64,000 nt of DNA from Sphingomonas aurea (GCF_030678875.1 NZ_JAUUDS010000006.1:153878-217877); one strand, 5' to 3'. Shown: positions 34,835-45,063, counted from the first letter of the stretch. Made by a program: numbers and translations. The notes: a model not told the origin generated them from the sequence alone.

Positions 34835-35704
34835 TCACAAACTCCGGATGATCGCGGAGAAATCCAGCCCCTCATTCCCCGCCGCTGCGAACGCCTCGTA
34901 CCGCTCTGCCGCGCGCGATCCCATCGGCACGTCGGCACCGGCGTCCTTGGCCGCCGCCATGGCGAGGCGCAGGTCCTTCAGCATCAGCGCGGTCGCGAAC
35001 CCGCCCTGATAGTCCTTGTCGGCCGGCGTCGTCGGGCCGACCCCCGGCACTGGGCAATAGCTCGTCATCGACCAGCTCTGCCCCGACGACACGCTGGCGA
35101 TGTCGTAGAACGCCTGCGCGTCCAGCCCCAGCTTGTCCGCCAGCGCGAACGCCTCGCACGTCGCGATCATCGTCGCACCCAGGATCATGTTGTTACAGAT
35201 CTTGGCCGCCTGCCCCGCGCCATTGGCGCCGGCGTGGATGACCGCCTTACCCATCGCCGCCAGCACCGGCTGGCTCCTCGCGAACGCGTCTTCGCTGCCA
35301 CCGACCATGAAGGTCAGCGTGCCCGCCGTTGCCGCCGCGATCCCGCCCGATACCGGCGCGTCCACCGCCGCCAGTCCGCGTGCCTGCGCCGCCTCGGCCA
35401 CGGCCCGCGAGGTGGCGACGTCGATCGTCGAGCAGTCGATCAACAGCGCCCCGGCGGGCAGCCCGGCAAAGATCGTTTCATAGACCTCGGCGACGTGGCG
35501 GCCGGCGGGCAGCATGGTGACGACCGCCTCTGCCCCATCCGCCGCCGCCGCTGCGCTGTCCGCCACCAGACACCCTGCCGCCTCCGCTCGCGCCAGCGCC
35601 TCGGCCGAAAGGTCGAACGCACGCACGTCATGCCCCGCCTTCGCCAGGTTCGCGGCCATGCCGCCGCCCATATTGCCCAGCCCGATGAATGCGATGCGTG
35701 TCAT
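34835..35704 (-). CDS. mmsB: 3-hydroxyisobutyrate dehydrogenase
   Basis: 289 residues. NAD-dependent oxidation of 3-hydroxyisobutyrate to methylmalonate semialdehyde in valine degradation. Motifs: IAFIGLGNMGGGMAANLAKA (NAD loop), DAPVSGGIAAATAGTLTFMV (substrate), GAGQAAKICNNMILGATM with catalytic Lys, and KDYQGGFATALMLKDLRLA. AGGAGAG is 5-6 bases before the ATG. Last gene of the valine operon on this strand. Confidence 0.95.
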   Translation of the reverse strand: MTRIAFIGLGNMGGGMAANLAKAGHDVRAFDLSAEALARAEAAGCLVADSAAAAADGAEAVVTMLPAGRHVAEVYETIFAGLPAGALLIDCSTIDVATSRAVAEAAQARGLAAVDAPVSGGIAAATAGTLTFMVGGSEDAFARSQPVLAAMGKAVIHAGANGAGQAAKICNNMILGATMIATCEAFALADKLGLDAQAFYDIASVSSGQSWSMTSYCPVPGVGPTTPADKDYQGGFATALMLKDLRLAMAAAKDAGADVPMGSRAAERYEAFAAAGNEGLDFSAIIRSL

Positions 35705-35727
35705 GTCTCTCTCCTGCCTTCACCGCT

Positions 35728-35763
35728 GTCCGTCATCCCGGCGTCCACCGGGACGACGATGGG
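35728..35763. repeat. Single-arm repeat remnant
   Basis: GTCATCCCGGCGTCCACCGG followed by GACGACGATGGGGC: a compact half-element of the GTCATCCCGG family between mmsB and the hydratase gene. Confidence 0.5.
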
Positions 35764-35768
35764 GCGGC

Positions 35769-36542
35769 CTATTTCCCCGTCCAGACCCCGGCCCGCTTCT
35801 CGACGAAGGCCGCCATGCCCTCGCTCTGGTCGGCACTGCCGAACAGGCCGTGGAACAGCCGGCGTTCGAACTGCACGCCCGCCGCCAACCCCGACTCGAA
35901 GGCCATGTTGACCATTTCCTTGTTCGCCAGCACCGCCAGCGGCGCCATCGCGGCGATGGTCGCGGCGGTCTTTACCGCCTCCTCGACCAGCTCGTCGGCC
36001 GGCACGATACGGCTGACCAGCCCGGCGCGCTCCGCCTCGGCGGCGTCCATCATCCGGCCGGTCAGGCACATCTCCATCGCCTTGGCCTTGCCGACCGCGC
36101 GGGCCAGCCGCTGCGACCCGCCCATGCCCGGCGACACCGCCAGCTTCACCTCGGGCTGGCCGAACTTCGCGGTGTCGGCGGCCAGGATGAAGTCGCACAT
36201 CATCGCCAGCTCGCACCCGCCGCCAAGCGCGTATCCGGCGACCGCCGCGATGATCGGCTTGCGCGTGCGGGTAAAGCGGTCCCAGCCGGCGAAGAAGTCG
36301 TGGCCGTACATCGCGGCGAAGCCTTGGGCCTGCATCTCCTTGATATCGGCACCCGCCGCGAACGCCTTGGCCGATCCCGTGACGACGGCGCAGCCCTGCG
36401 ACGCATCCGCATCGAATGCCGCCATCGCGGCCAGCAGCTCGTCCAGCACCTGGCCGTTGAGGGCATTCAGCGCCTGCGGCCGGTTGAGCGTGACCAAGGT
36501 CACCGCCCCGCGCTGCTCGACGATGATGGTTTCGTAGGTCAC
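35769..36542 (-). CDS. Enoyl-CoA hydratase
   Basis: 257 residues from GTG at 36542, which has GGAGAG four bases upstream; a TTG at 36554 would add four residues. Crotonase-fold signatures: [20 protein letters not shown] (oxyanion hole) and [44 protein letters not shown] (cited in part) with both catalytic Glu (CELAM and QPEVKL). In this operon it should hydrate methacrylyl-CoA to 3-hydroxyisobutyryl-CoA; general short-chain hydratase activity is also possible. Confidence 0.92.
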   Translation of the reverse strand: MTYETIIVEQRGAVTLVTLNRPQALNALNGQVLDELLAAMAAFDADASQGCAVVTGSAKAFAAGADIKEMQAQGFAAMYGHDFFAGWDRFTRTRKPIIAAVAGYALGGGCELAMMCDFILAADTAKFGQPEVKLAVSPGMGGSQRLARAVGKAKAMEMCLTGRMMDAAEAERAGLVSRIVPADELVEEAVKTAATIAAMAPLAVLANKEMVNMAFESGLAAGVQFERRLFHGLFGSADQSEGMAAFVEKRAGVWTGK

Positions 36543-36555
36543 GACACTCTCCAAT

Positions 36556-36642
36556 TCGTCGCCCCGGCGCAGGCTGGGGCCTTTCCGTCACTACGCACGC
36601 GCCTTGCCGCAGATGATCCCAGCGTCGCCGGGATGACGTACG
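36556..36642. repeat. Degenerate palindromic repeat inside the valine operon
   Basis: TCGTCGCCCCGGCGCAGGCTGGGGCC on the left (shown in part: GCCCCGGCGCAGGCTGGGGC) and GATCCCAGCGTCGCCGGGAT on the right. It separates the hydratase and hydrolase genes without an obvious terminator T run. Confidence 0.55.
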
Positions 36643-36645
36643 CGG

Positions 36646-37710
36646 TCAGGGCACCCACGCCTCACCCTCGGGCAGGGGTGCGAAGATCTGATCGATCACG
36701 TGATCGCTCACCGCTTCGGGCGTCGCCGGGTCCCAGCGCGGCGCATTGTCCTTATCGACGATGACCGCGCGCACGCCTTCGAGGAAGTCGTGCCGCTGCA
36801 CCACACGGCTCGCGACCGCATATTCCTGCCGCATCTCGTCGGCGAAGCTCGCCATCCCCGCGCCCTCCTTCAGCAGGCGTAGCGACACCTTCATCGTCTG
36901 CGGGGACTTGGTGGCGAGCGTCGCCAGCGTCGTGCGGGCGAAGTCGCTATCGTCCGCTGCCAGCGCGGCGAACACCGTTTCCAGTTCGTCCGAGGCGAAC
37001 AGCCGGTCGATCGCCTGCCGCTCCGCCAGCAGTCGCGCCGCGGGCGGGGGCGCTGCCAACTCGTCCAGCACCATCTCGATCGCCGTCGGATCGGCGACGA
37101 TCGCCGCCTTGGCCTCCTCGACCCGCCCGGCCGCCAGATAATGCGTCGCCAGCCCCAGCGCGTGCGCCTCCGCCCCGTCCAGCCGGTGCCCGGTCAGCGC
37201 CAGATATTGGCCGATCCGCCCCGGCAGCCGCGACAGGTACCAGCCGCCGCCGACATCGGGGAACAGCCCGATCCCCGTCTCCGGCATGGCGAGCCGCGTA
37301 TTCTCGGTCGCCACCCGGAACCGCGCCGGCTGCGAAATGCCGACGCCGCCGCCCATGGTCACCCCGTCCATGACCGCGACGATCGGCTTGGCATAGGTGA
37401 ACAGCCGGTGGTTCATCCGGTATTCGGTCGCGAAGAAATGCCGCGCCGCGCTGCCGTCGCCAGCACCGCTTTCGGCCAGCAGCCGGATGTCGCCGCCCGC
37501 GCAGAAGCCGCGCGAGTATTTCGGGTCGCCATCCGGCGAGGGTGCATGGTCGAGGATGATCGCACGGACCGCGTCGTCGCCGCGCCAATCCTCCAGCGCG
37601 GCGAGCACGCCCTCGCACATCGCCACGGTCAGCGCGTGGAGCGCCCTGGGCCGGTTCAGCCGGATGCGGCCCACAGCGCCCTCGGTGGTGACGATCAGTT
37701 CGTCCGTCAC
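36646..37710 (-). CDS. 3-hydroxyisobutyryl-CoA hydrolase
   Basis: 354 residues, longer than a hydratase, as expected for the HIBYL-CoA hydrolase branch of the crotonase family. Motifs: IRLNRPRALHALTVAM, RGFCAGGDIRLLAESG, DGVTMGGGVGISQPARFRVATENTRLAMPETGIGLFPDVGGG (in part) and PQTMKVSLRLLKEGA. Releases free 3-hydroxyisobutyrate in valine catabolism. Positioned between the hydratase and the acyl-CoA dehydrogenase. Confidence 0.93.
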   Translation of the reverse strand: MTDELIVTTEGAVGRIRLNRPRALHALTVAMCEGVLAALEDWRGDDAVRAIILDHAPSPDGDPKYSRGFCAGGDIRLLAESGAGDGSAARHFFATEYRMNHRLFTYAKPIVAVMDGVTMGGGVGISQPARFRVATENTRLAMPETGIGLFPDVGGGWYLSRLPGRIGQYLALTGHRLDGAEAHALGLATHYLAAGRVEEAKAAIVADPTAIEMVLDELAAPPPAARLLAERQAIDRLFASDELETVFAALAADDSDFARTTLATLATKSPQTMKVSLRLLKEGAGMASFADEMRQEYAVASRVVQRHDFLEGVRAVIVDKDNAPRWDPATPEAVSDHVIDQIFAPLPEGEAWVP

Positions 37711-37729
37711 GCCGCCACCACGTCCGTCA

Positions 37730-37846
37730 TCCCCGCACCCACTCCCGTCATCCCCGTGAAGGCGCGGATCCAGAACCGCTGACGCTGCGGATCAAGCGAG
37801 GACCGCGCGTCTGGATTCCCGCCTGCGCGGGAATGACGATGGATCA
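37730..37846. repeat. Palindromic repeat between hydrolase and acyl-CoA dehydrogenase genes
   Basis: GTCATCCCCGTGAAGGCGCGG with ATCCAGAACCGCTGACG on the left (shown in part) and GCGTCTGGATTCCCGCC with GCGGGAATGACGATGG on the right. The left outer end is preceded by a second truncated copy (GTCATCCCCGCACCC). It lies inside the operon. Confidence 0.7.
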
Positions 37847-37849
37847 CGA

Positions 37850-39010
37850 TCACTGCCGCACCAGCTCGCGCCCGACGATCATCCGCATGACCTGGTTGGT
37901 CCCTTCCAGGATCGAATGCACGCGCAGGTCGCGCCAGAAGCGCTCGATCGGATAGTCCATCAGATAGCCATAGCCGCCGTGGAGCTGCAGCGCCCGGTCG
38001 ACCACGCTCGATCCGGTATCGGTCGCCAGCCGCTTCGCCATCGCCGCGAAGCGGGTCTTGTCGGGGGCGTTCGCCGTCACCTTCGCCGCGGCCATGTAGA
38101 GGAGCGCGCGCGCCGCCTCCAGCTCGGTCGCCATGTCGGCCAGCGTGAACTGCGTATTCTGGAAATCGGCGATCGCGGTGCCGAACTGCTTGCGATCCTT
38201 GGTATAGCGCACCGCCTCGTCCAGGCAGCGCTGCGCCCCGCCCAGCGAGCAGGCGCCGATGTTCAGCCGCCCGCCGTCCAGCCCCATCATCGCGATGCGG
38301 AACCCCTCGCCCTCGCCGCCGACCATGTTCTCGGCCGGGACGCGGACCTGATCGAACGTCACCTGCCGCGTCGGCTGCGAGTGCCAGCCGAGCTTGCGCT
38401 CGTTGGCGCCGAACGACACGCCGGGCATGTCCTTCTCGATCACCAGCGCCGAGATGCCCTTCGGCCCCTCGCCGCCGGTGCGGACCATGGTGACGTACAC
38501 CTCGTTCTCGCCGGCGCCCGAGATGAACTGCTTCGATCCCGACACGACCCAATGGTCGCCGTCGCGCACCGCGCGCGTCTTCAGCGCCGCCGCGTCCGAT
38601 CCTGACCCCGGCTCGGTTAGGCAATAGCTCGCCAGCCGCTTCATCGTCACCAGATCGGGCAGGTACTTGTCCTTGACCGTCTGCGAGCCGAACCGGTCGA
38701 TCATCCACGACGCCATGTTGTGGATCGAGATGAACGCCGAGGTGGACGGACAGCCATAGGCCATCGCCTCCATGATGAGCGCCGCCTCCAGCCGCCCGAG
38801 CGCGATGCCGCCGCTCTCTTCGCTGACATAGATCGCCGCGAAGCCCAGCTCGGCGGCGGCCTTGATCGTGTCGCGCGGGAAGATGTGCTTCTCGTCCCAC
38901 TCGCCGGCATTGGGGGTGATCCGATCGGCGGTGAAGCGCCGCGCCAGCTCCTGAATCTCGCGCTGGTCGCCAGTCAAATCAAACTGGGGCGTAAGATCAA
39001 ACTGGTTCAC
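37850..39010 (-). CDS. Isobutyryl-CoA dehydrogenase (acyl-CoA dehydrogenase family)
   Basis: 386 residues with GTG start at 39010 overlapping the lipoprotein stop (GTGA). FAD-dependent oxidation of isobutyryl-CoA to methacrylyl-CoA, with electrons to ETF. Motifs: YCLTEPGSGSDAAALKTRA, KQFISGAGENEVYVTMVRT, RKQFGTAIADFQNTQF, LHGGYGYLMDYPIERFWRD and HSILEGTNQVMRMIVGREL with the catalytic Glu. The surrounding mmsA/mmsB genes support the isobutyryl-CoA specificity. Confidence 0.93.
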   Translation of the reverse strand: MNQFDLTPQFDLTGDQREIQELARRFTADRITPNAGEWDEKHIFPRDTIKAAAELGFAAIYVSEESGGIALGRLEAALIMEAMAYGCPSTSAFISIHNMASWMIDRFGSQTVKDKYLPDLVTMKRLASYCLTEPGSGSDAAALKTRAVRDGDHWVVSGSKQFISGAGENEVYVTMVRTGGEGPKGISALVIEKDMPGVSFGANERKLGWHSQPTRQVTFDQVRVPAENMVGGEGEGFRIAMMGLDGGRLNIGACSLGGAQRCLDEAVRYTKDRKQFGTAIADFQNTQFTLADMATELEAARALLYMAAAKVTANAPDKTRFAAMAKRLATDTGSSVVDRALQLHGGYGYLMDYPIERFWRDLRVHSILEGTNQVMRMIVGRELVRQ

Positions 39011-39537
39011 GCCGCCACCTCCGGGCACTTGGAATAGCGGAACGGACCCCCTTCCATCCCCTCACCGGTGCCGTCGCGGACCAGCGTCTTGCCGTCGTCG
39101 AGCAGGGTCATGCGCGCCTGCTGCTGCCACGTCTGTCCCTCGCCCGAGAAGGACAGCGTCGCGGTCAGCACCGTGCCTGCCTGCTTCGCATCGCTGATCG
39201 TCGCGCGCGACTCGTAGAAGCGCAGCCGATCGGCGGTCACCGTCATCAGCCCCTTGGCGGCATAGTCCATCTTCGGATCGCAGTCGTTGGGCACCATGCC
39301 CCAGCGGCCCTGGAACGCGACCGGGATGCTCGTCACCGGCGTCGCTGCGGGGAGCGCCGATGCCGTGTTACCGATCGGCACGACGCTGTTGACCGGATCG
39401 TCCTGGAGGTTGTCGGGCGCCTCTTCGACCACCGCGCTCGCATCGCCCTGCGCGTTGTTTCCCGCCTCGCCGCCACCGCCGCTGCACGCGATCAGCACCA
39501 GTGGAAGGAAGAGCGCACCACATCGTATCATCATCAT
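39007..39537 (-). CDS. Lipoprotein of unknown function embedded in the valine operon
   Basis: 176 residues. Lipobox LPLVLIAC then a Gly/Asn/Asp-rich linker and a C-terminal globular domain (VAFQGRWGMVPNDCDPKMDY, then LRFYESRATISDA and DGTGEGMEGGPFRYSKC) with two well-spaced cysteines. The pattern GRWG...DC resembles small periplasmic domains annotated only as hypothetical. It starts 2 bases after the mmsA stop and overlaps the dehydrogenase start, so it is translated with the valine genes. Function unknown. Confidence 0.82.
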   Translation of the reverse strand: MMMIRCGALFLPLVLIACSGGGGEAGNNAQGDASAVVEEAPDNLQDDPVNSVVPIGNTASALPAATPVTSIPVAFQGRWGMVPNDCDPKMDYAAKGLMTVTADRLRFYESRATISDAKQAGTVLTATLSFSGEGQTWQQQARMTLLDDGKTLVRDGTGEGMEGGPFRYSKCPEVAA

Positions 39538-39539
39538 GC

Positions 39540-41072
39540 TTACCCCATGGTCGGGATGACGAACGCATCCTGCACGCGGGCGGGTCCGCCGTCTTCGGCA
39601 CCGCGCGGCAGTTCGGCTGTGCCGTCCGGCCAGCGCTGGGTGATCGTCTTGACCTTGGTCCAGAACTTCACCCCCTCCATGCCGTGCTGGTTGGTGTCGC
39701 CGAATGCAGACCGCTTCCACCCGCCGAAGCTGTGATAGGCGACGGGCACCGGGATCGGCACGTTGATGCCGACCATGCCGACATTCACCCGCGCGGCGAA
39801 CTCGCGCGCGGCATGGCCGTTGCGGGTGAAGATCGCGACGCCGTTGCCGTACTGGTGCTCCGAGGGCAGGCGCACCGCCGTCTCGAAATCGGGCGCGCGG
39901 ACGATCTGGAGGACCGGGCCGAAAATCTCCTCCTTGTACGACTGCATCTGTGGTGTGACCCGGTCGAACAGGCTCGGCCCGACGAAGAAGCCCTGCTCGT
40001 GCCCCTGAAGGGTGAAGCCGCGGCCGTCGACCACCAGCTCGGCGCCTTCGTCGACGCCGGTCTGGATCCAGTTTTCCACGCGGCTCTTGTGCGCGGCGTT
40101 CACTACCGGCCCGTAATGCGCCTCCGCATCGGTCGACACGCCCACCCGCAGCGCCGCGATGGCGGGAATCAGCTTCTCGCGCAGTGCCTCGGCGGTCCTG
40201 TCGCCGACCGGCACCACCACCGGCAGCGCCATGCACCGCTCGCCCGCCGAACCGAACGCCGCACCCGCCAGGTCGGCGACGACCTGGTCGAGGTCGGCGT
40301 CGGGCATGACGATGCCGTGGTTCTTGGCGCCGCCCATCGCCTGCACGCGCTTCCCCGCCTCGACCCCGCGACGATAGACATAGTGCGCGATGTCGGACGA
40401 GCCGACGAAGCTGACCGCGGCGATGGCCGGATGGTCGAGGATCGCGTCGACCATCTCCTTGTCGCCGTGCACCACCTGGAGAATGCCCGCGGGCGCGCCA
40501 GCCTCCAGCATCAGCTCGGCGAGCCGCACCGGCACGGAGGGATCACGCTCCGACGGTTTCAGGATGAAGGCGTTGCCCGTCGCGATCGCGACGCCGAACA
40601 TCCACATCGGGATCATCGCCGGAAAGTTGAACGGCGTGATCCCCGCCCCGATGCCGAGCGGCTGGCGCATCGAATAGACGTCGATCCCCGGCCCCGCGCC
40701 CTGGGTATATTCGCCTTTCAGCACATGCGGGATACCGCAGCAGAACTCGATCACCTCCAGCCCGCGCTGGATATCGCCCTTCGAGTCGGCGATCACCTTG
40801 CCATGCTCGGACGACAGCAGGTGGGCGAGCGCGTCCATGTTCGCCTCGACCAGCTCCTTGAACCGGAACATCACCCGCGCGCGCCGCTGCGGGTTGACCG
40901 CCGCCCAGCCCGGCTGCGCGCCCTGCGCCGCGGCCACCGCCCGGTCGAGATCGGCCTGCACGCCCAGCGTGACCCGCGCCTGCACCTGGCCGGTATTGGG
41001 GTCGAACACCTCGCCCGACCGGGTGCCGCCGCCGCCCGCACCGCCGGCGATCACATGATCGATCGTCCGCAT
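39540..41072 (-). CDS. mmsA: CoA-acylating methylmalonate-semialdehyde dehydrogenase
   Basis: 510 residues. Converts methylmalonate semialdehyde to propionyl-CoA with NAD+ and CoA. Motifs: GAGITPFNFPAMIPMWMF, ILKPSERDPSVPVRLAEL, SFVGSSDIAHYVY, AMGGAKNHGIVMPDAD (Asn region) and GSAGERCMALPVVV (catalytic Cys). CAGGAGAG precedes the start by 6 bases. First gene of the operon; a 211-base gap upstream holds its promoter, in which I see no clear element. Confidence 0.96.
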   Translation of the reverse strand: MRTIDHVIAGGAGGGGTRSGEVFDPNTGQVQARVTLGVQADLDRAVAAAQGAQPGWAAVNPQRRARVMFRFKELVEANMDALAHLLSSEHGKVIADSKGDIQRGLEVIEFCCGIPHVLKGEYTQGAGPGIDVYSMRQPLGIGAGITPFNFPAMIPMWMFGVAIATGNAFILKPSERDPSVPVRLAELMLEAGAPAGILQVVHGDKEMVDAILDHPAIAAVSFVGSSDIAHYVYRRGVEAGKRVQAMGGAKNHGIVMPDADLDQVVADLAGAAFGSAGERCMALPVVVPVGDRTAEALREKLIPAIAALRVGVSTDAEAHYGPVVNAAHKSRVENWIQTGVDEGAELVVDGRGFTLQGHEQGFFVGPSLFDRVTPQMQSYKEEIFGPVLQIVRAPDFETAVRLPSEHQYGNGVAIFTRNGHAAREFAARVNVGMVGINVPIPVPVAYHSFGGWKRSAFGDTNQHGMEGVKFWTKVKTITQRWPDGTAELPRGAEDGGPARVQDAFVIPTMG

Positions 41073-41283
41073 CGCATCTCTCCTGCTGCCCGGCGCCGCC
41101 GGGTCGTTCGGCGGGGACTAAGCATGGCCGGCCAGCGGGATCAATGCGGCGCGAAAACTCGCAATTTTGCGTCGTTTTCGGGTTGATCGGGATAGTCGAA
41201 GAGCCGCACAGGCCAGTGTGAGGGCAACTCTCGAACCCGCCCCCGTCCGGCCGGGACGAACCCGGCCCGATGGAGGCGGCGGA

Positions 41284-43185
41284 TCACCCGATCAAATACA
41301 CGACGATCGCCTCCGCCGCCGCCTCCGCGGTCATCGCGGTAGTATCGATGCGGATCTCCGGATCGACCGGCGCCTCGTAGGGGCTGTCGATACCGGTGAA
41401 GTTCTTCAGCTGCCCGGCCCGCGCCTTGGCATAGAGGCCCTTCACGTCGCGCGCTTCCGCCTCGGCCAGCGGCGTGTCGATATGCACCTCGACGAACTCG
41501 CCCGGCGCCATCATCGCGCGCACCATCTCCCGCTCCGCGCGGAAGGGGGAGATGAAGGCGGTGACGACGATCAAGCCTGCATCGGTCATCAGCTTGGCGA
41601 CCTCGCCGACCCGCCGGATATTCTCGACCCGGTCTGCGTCGGTGAAGCCCAGGTCGCGGTTGAGGCCATGGCGGACATTGTCGCCGTCGAGGAGGAAGGT
41701 GTGGCGGTTCATCCGCGCCAGCTTCTTCTCGACCAGATTGGCGATAGTCGACTTGCCCGCACCCGACAGCCCGGTCAGCCACAGCACCGCCGGGCGCTGG
41801 TTCTTGAGCGACGCATGATGCGCGCGGTCGATATCGGTCGGCTGCCAGTGGACGTTCTGCGCGCGCCTGAGCGCGAAGTGGAGCATTCCCGCCCCGACCG
41901 TCGCGTTGGTCAGCTTGTCGATCAGGATGAAGCCACCCAGCTCCCGATCCTCGGCGTATGGGCGGAACACGATCGGCCGGTCGGTCGCCAGCGTCGCGAC
42001 GCCGATCGCGTTCAGGTCCAGCGTCTTCGCCGCCAGATGCTCCAACGTATTGACGTTGATGACGTATTTTGGCGGCTGCACCGTCGCCGATACCGTCTGC
42101 GTGCCGAGCTTCAGCCAGTATGCGCGACCGGGCAGCAGCGCCTCGTCCGCCATCCACACGATTGTCGCCTCGAACTGGTCGGCGACCGGCGGCGGATCGC
42201 CCGCCGCGGCGACCACGTCCCCGCGCGAACAGTCGATCTCGTCAGCCAGCGTCAGCGTGACGGACTGACCGGCGACCGCCCGGTTCAGGTCCCCGTCGAG
42301 GGTCACGATCCGCGCGACCGTCGACGTGCGCCCGGACGGCAGCACCCGCACCGCGTCGCCCGGCGCGACGCTACCGGTCGCGATCAGGCCGGCAAAGCCG
42401 CGAAAGTCCAGATCGGGCCGGTTGACCCACTGTACCGGCATCTCGAACGGCCTGGCCTGCGCCGCGGTCTGGTCGACCTCGACCGTCTCCAGATGCTCCA
42501 TCAGCGTCGGGCCGTCATACCACCCCATCGCCGCCGAACGGCCCGCGACGTTATCGCCCTTGAACCCGGAGATCGGGATGGCGACGAACGCCTCGATCCC
42601 GATCGACGCGGCAAAGGCGCGATAATCGGCGACGATCGCGTCGAAGGTCGCCCGGTCATACCCGACCAGGTCCATCTTGTTCACCGCCAGCACGATGTGG
42701 CGGATGCCGACCAGCTGCGCGAGATAGGAGTGCCGCCGCGTCTGGGTCAGCACGCCCTTCCGCGCGTCGATCAGGATCACCGCAAGGTCAGCGGTCGAGG
42801 CGCCGGTCACCATGTTGCGCGTGTACTGCTCGTGCCCAGGCGTATCGGCGACGATGAACTTGCGTTTCTCGGTCGCGAAGAAGCGATAGGCGACGTCGAT
42901 CGTGATCCCCTGCTCGCGCTCGGCGGCAAGCCCGTCGACCAGCAGCGCGAAGTCGATCTCGCCGCCCTGCGTCCCGACCCGCTTCGAATCCGCCTGCAAC
43001 GCCGCCAGCTGATCCTCGAAGATCATCTTCGAATCGTAGAGCAGCCGCCCGATCAGCGTCGACTTGCCGTCATCGACGGAGCCGCAGGTGATGAAGCGCA
43101 ACAGCGTCTTGCGCCGGTGCCCGTCGAGATAGGCGGCGATGTCCTGCCCGATCAGCGCGTCGGGGGTGTAGCTGGGGTCGGTCAC
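41284..43185 (-). CDS. cysN/cysC: Bifunctional sulfate adenylyltransferase subunit 1 / adenylylsulfate kinase
   Basis: 633 residues, a CysN-CysC (NodQ-type) fusion. Residues ~1-430: GTPase with [28 protein letters not shown] and VNKMDLV, then EF-Tu-like barrels. Residues ~445-633: APS kinase with [33 protein letters not shown] and [11 protein letters not shown]. With CysD it makes APS then PAPS. GTG start at 43185 with GGAGG eight bases upstream; that ribosome-binding site is the end of a palindromic repeat lying in the 160-base gap after cysD. Confidence 0.96.
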   Translation of the reverse strand: MTDPSYTPDALIGQDIAAYLDGHRRKTLLRFITCGSVDDGKSTLIGRLLYDSKMIFEDQLAALQADSKRVGTQGGEIDFALLVDGLAAEREQGITIDVAYRFFATEKRKFIVADTPGHEQYTRNMVTGASTADLAVILIDARKGVLTQTRRHSYLAQLVGIRHIVLAVNKMDLVGYDRATFDAIVADYRAFAASIGIEAFVAIPISGFKGDNVAGRSAAMGWYDGPTLMEHLETVEVDQTAAQARPFEMPVQWVNRPDLDFRGFAGLIATGSVAPGDAVRVLPSGRTSTVARIVTLDGDLNRAVAGQSVTLTLADEIDCSRGDVVAAAGDPPPVADQFEATIVWMADEALLPGRAYWLKLGTQTVSATVQPPKYVINVNTLEHLAAKTLDLNAIGVATLATDRPIVFRPYAEDRELGGFILIDKLTNATVGAGMLHFALRRAQNVHWQPTDIDRAHHASLKNQRPAVLWLTGLSGAGKSTIANLVEKKLARMNRHTFLLDGDNVRHGLNRDLGFTDADRVENIRRVGEVAKLMTDAGLIVVTAFISPFRAEREMVRAMMAPGEFVEVHIDTPLAEAEARDVKGLYAKARAGQLKNFTGIDSPYEAPVDPEIRIDTTAMTAEAAAEAIVVYLIG

Positions 43186-43190
43186 GCTCA

Positions 43191-43327
43191 AATCCTCCCC
43201 GATACGGGGAGGGGGACCGCGACGCGAAGCGGCGTGGTGGAGGGGGTTATCCACAAGCGCTCCGCTCGCGGCGATCCCCCTCCACCATGCTGCGCATGGT
43301 CCCCCTCCCCGCGAGCGGGGAGGAATT
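43191..43327. repeat. Palindromic repeat inside the cys operon
   Basis: Outer arms ATCCTCCCCGATACGGGGAG and CCCCGCGAGCGGGGAGGAAT, inner GGTGGAGGGGG with CCCCCTCCACCATG. It separates cysD from cysN/C on the same strand, and its terminal GGGGAGGA supplies the Shine-Dalgarno of cysN/C. Confidence 0.8.
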
Positions 43328-43345
43328 GAGAAACACGCGCCCACA

Positions 43346-44248
43346 TCAGAAATACCCCTCCTGCTTCTTCTTCTCCATCCCCGCGCCGCCCTCGTCCTTG
43401 TCGATCGCGCGGCCCTGGCGTTCGGAGGTGGTGGTCAGCAGCATTTCCTGGATCACCGCCCCCAGATCGGCCGCCTCGCTCTCCACCGCGCCGGTCAGCG
43501 GATAGCAGCCGAGCGTGCGGAACCGGATCGAGCGTTCGACCGGCACCTCGCCGTCGCGCAACGGGAAGCGATCGTCATCGACCATCAGGATCATTCCGTC
43601 GCGCTCCACCGTCGGGCGCGGCGCGGCGAAATAGAGCGGGACGATCGGGATCTTCTCGATCTGGATGTACTGCCAGATATCCAGCTCGGTCCAGTTGCTG
43701 ATCGGAAAGACGCGGATGCTCTCTCCCTTCGCCTTCTTCGCATTGTAGAGGTGCCACAATTCGGGCCGCTGGTTCTTCGGGTCCCAGCGATGGCTGGCCG
43801 AGCGGAAGCTGAACACCCGCTCCTTCGCTCGCGCCTTCTCCTCGTCGCGCCGTGCGCCGCCGAACGCGACGTCGAAGCCGTATTTGTCCAGCGCCTGTTT
43901 CAGCCCCTCGGTCTTCCACAGATCGGTGTGGAGCGCGCCATGGTCGAACGGGTTGATCCCGCGCGCCTCCGCCTCCGGATTGCGATGGACCAGCAGCTCC
44001 ATGCCAGCCGCCCGCGCCGCGCGGTCGCGCAGTTCGTACATCGCCTGGAACTTCCACGTCGTGTCGACATGGAGCAACGGAAAGGGCGGCGGCGCGGGAT
44101 AGAAGGCTTTGCGCGCCAGATGCAGCATCACCGCCGAATCCTTTCCGACCGAGTAGAGCATCACCGGCCGCTCGGCCTCCGCCACCACCTCGCGCAGGAT
44201 GTGGATCGACTCGGCCTCCAGCCGCTCCAGATGGGTCAGGTCGGTCAT
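43346..44248 (-). CDS. cysD: Sulfate adenylyltransferase subunit 2
   Basis: 300 residues. PP-loop ATP pyrophosphatase-type subunit that forms APS from sulfate and [24 protein letters not shown] is the PP motif; [41 protein letters not shown] (in part) and [15 protein letters not shown] are conserved. The C terminus RxGRAxDxDxxxxMExKKxEGYF pattern is intact. Start overlaps the cysQ stop by ATGA. Confidence 0.97.
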   Translation of the reverse strand: MTDLTHLERLEAESIHILREVVAEAERPVMLYSVGKDSAVMLHLARKAFYPAPPPFPLLHVDTTWKFQAMYELRDRAARAAGMELLVHRNPEAEARGINPFDHGALHTDLWKTEGLKQALDKYGFDVAFGGARRDEEKARAKERVFSFRSASHRWDPKNQRPELWHLYNAKKAKGESIRVFPISNWTELDIWQYIQIEKIPIVPLYFAAPRPTVERDGMILMVDDDRFPLRDGEVPVERSIRFRTLGCYPLTGAVESEAADLGAVIQEMLLTTTSERQGRAIDKDEGGAGMEKKKQEGYF

Positions 44249-45063
44249 TTGCCGTCGTCCACGAAGGGGCGCAGCGGCAGGCAGGCATGCCCACCCGACG
44301 CCACGAACCCCGGATTGAAATAGCGCGCCTTGCGGTACGTCAGCGGCTGTCCGTCCAGGCACAGGGTCCGCCCGCCCGCCGCGCGGAGGATCGCGTCGCC
44401 CGCCGCCGTGTCCCACTCCATCGTCGGCCCGGCGCGCGGATAGACGTCGGCCTCGCCGGCCGCGATCAGCGCGAACTTCAGGCTGGAGCCGACCGACACC
44501 CGCGCGCCGCAGCCGCTTGCCGCCAGCCATGCCTCGGTCGCCGGCGTGCAGTGCGACTTGGAGGCCACCGCCACCGGCGCTCCGGCGCAGTCGCGCACCT
44601 TCAGCGGCGCGCGCGCGCCGACCGCGCCGTCCACGACCTCGGTCGCCCAGGCGCCGCGCCCCACCGTGCCGCACCACAATTGCCCGCGCGCCGGCGCATA
44701 GACGATGCCGGCCACAGGTGCCTCGCCATCGATCAGCGCGACGTTGACGGTGAAGTCGGTGCCGCCGCCGACATATTCCTTGGTGCCGTCGAGCGGATCG
44801 ACCAGAAAGAACCAGCGCCCGCCCACGTCCGGCACCCGCCCCGCTGCCGCCTCTTCTTCGGCAACGACGGGGATGTCGGGGCACTGCGCGGCCAGTGCGG
44901 CGAGCAGGATCGCCTCCGCCTCGCGGTCGGCGACCGTCACCGGCGACGCATCCGCCTTGGTATCCGCCACCACGCCCGCCGCCCGGTGGACCAACGTCCG
45001 CGCGCCGGCGGCCAGCACCGGTTCGATCATGCGCTCTATGTCGAAGCCATCAGCTTCGGCCAT
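44245..45063 (-). CDS. cysQ: 3'(2'),5'-bisphosphate nucleotidase
   Basis: 272 residues of the inositol monophosphatase superfamily. Metal sites: [10 protein letters not shown] (Glu), [26 protein letters not shown] (in part; DPLDGT) and [19 protein letters not shown]. Hydrolyses PAP formed during PAPS-dependent reduction to AMP and phosphate. First gene of cysQ-cysD-cysN/C. The start at 45063 is preceded by CAGGAC. Confidence 0.94.
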   Translation of the reverse strand: MAEADGFDIERMIEPVLAAGARTLVHRAAGVVADTKADASPVTVADREAEAILLAALAAQCPDIPVVAEEEAAAGRVPDVGGRWFFLVDPLDGTKEYVGGGTDFTVNVALIDGEAPVAGIVYAPARGQLWCGTVGRGAWATEVVDGAVGARAPLKVRDCAGAPVAVASKSHCTPATEAWLAASGCGARVSVGSSLKFALIAAGEADVYPRAGPTMEWDTAAGDAILRAAGGRTLCLDGQPLTYRKARYFNPGFVASGGHACLPLRPFVDDGK

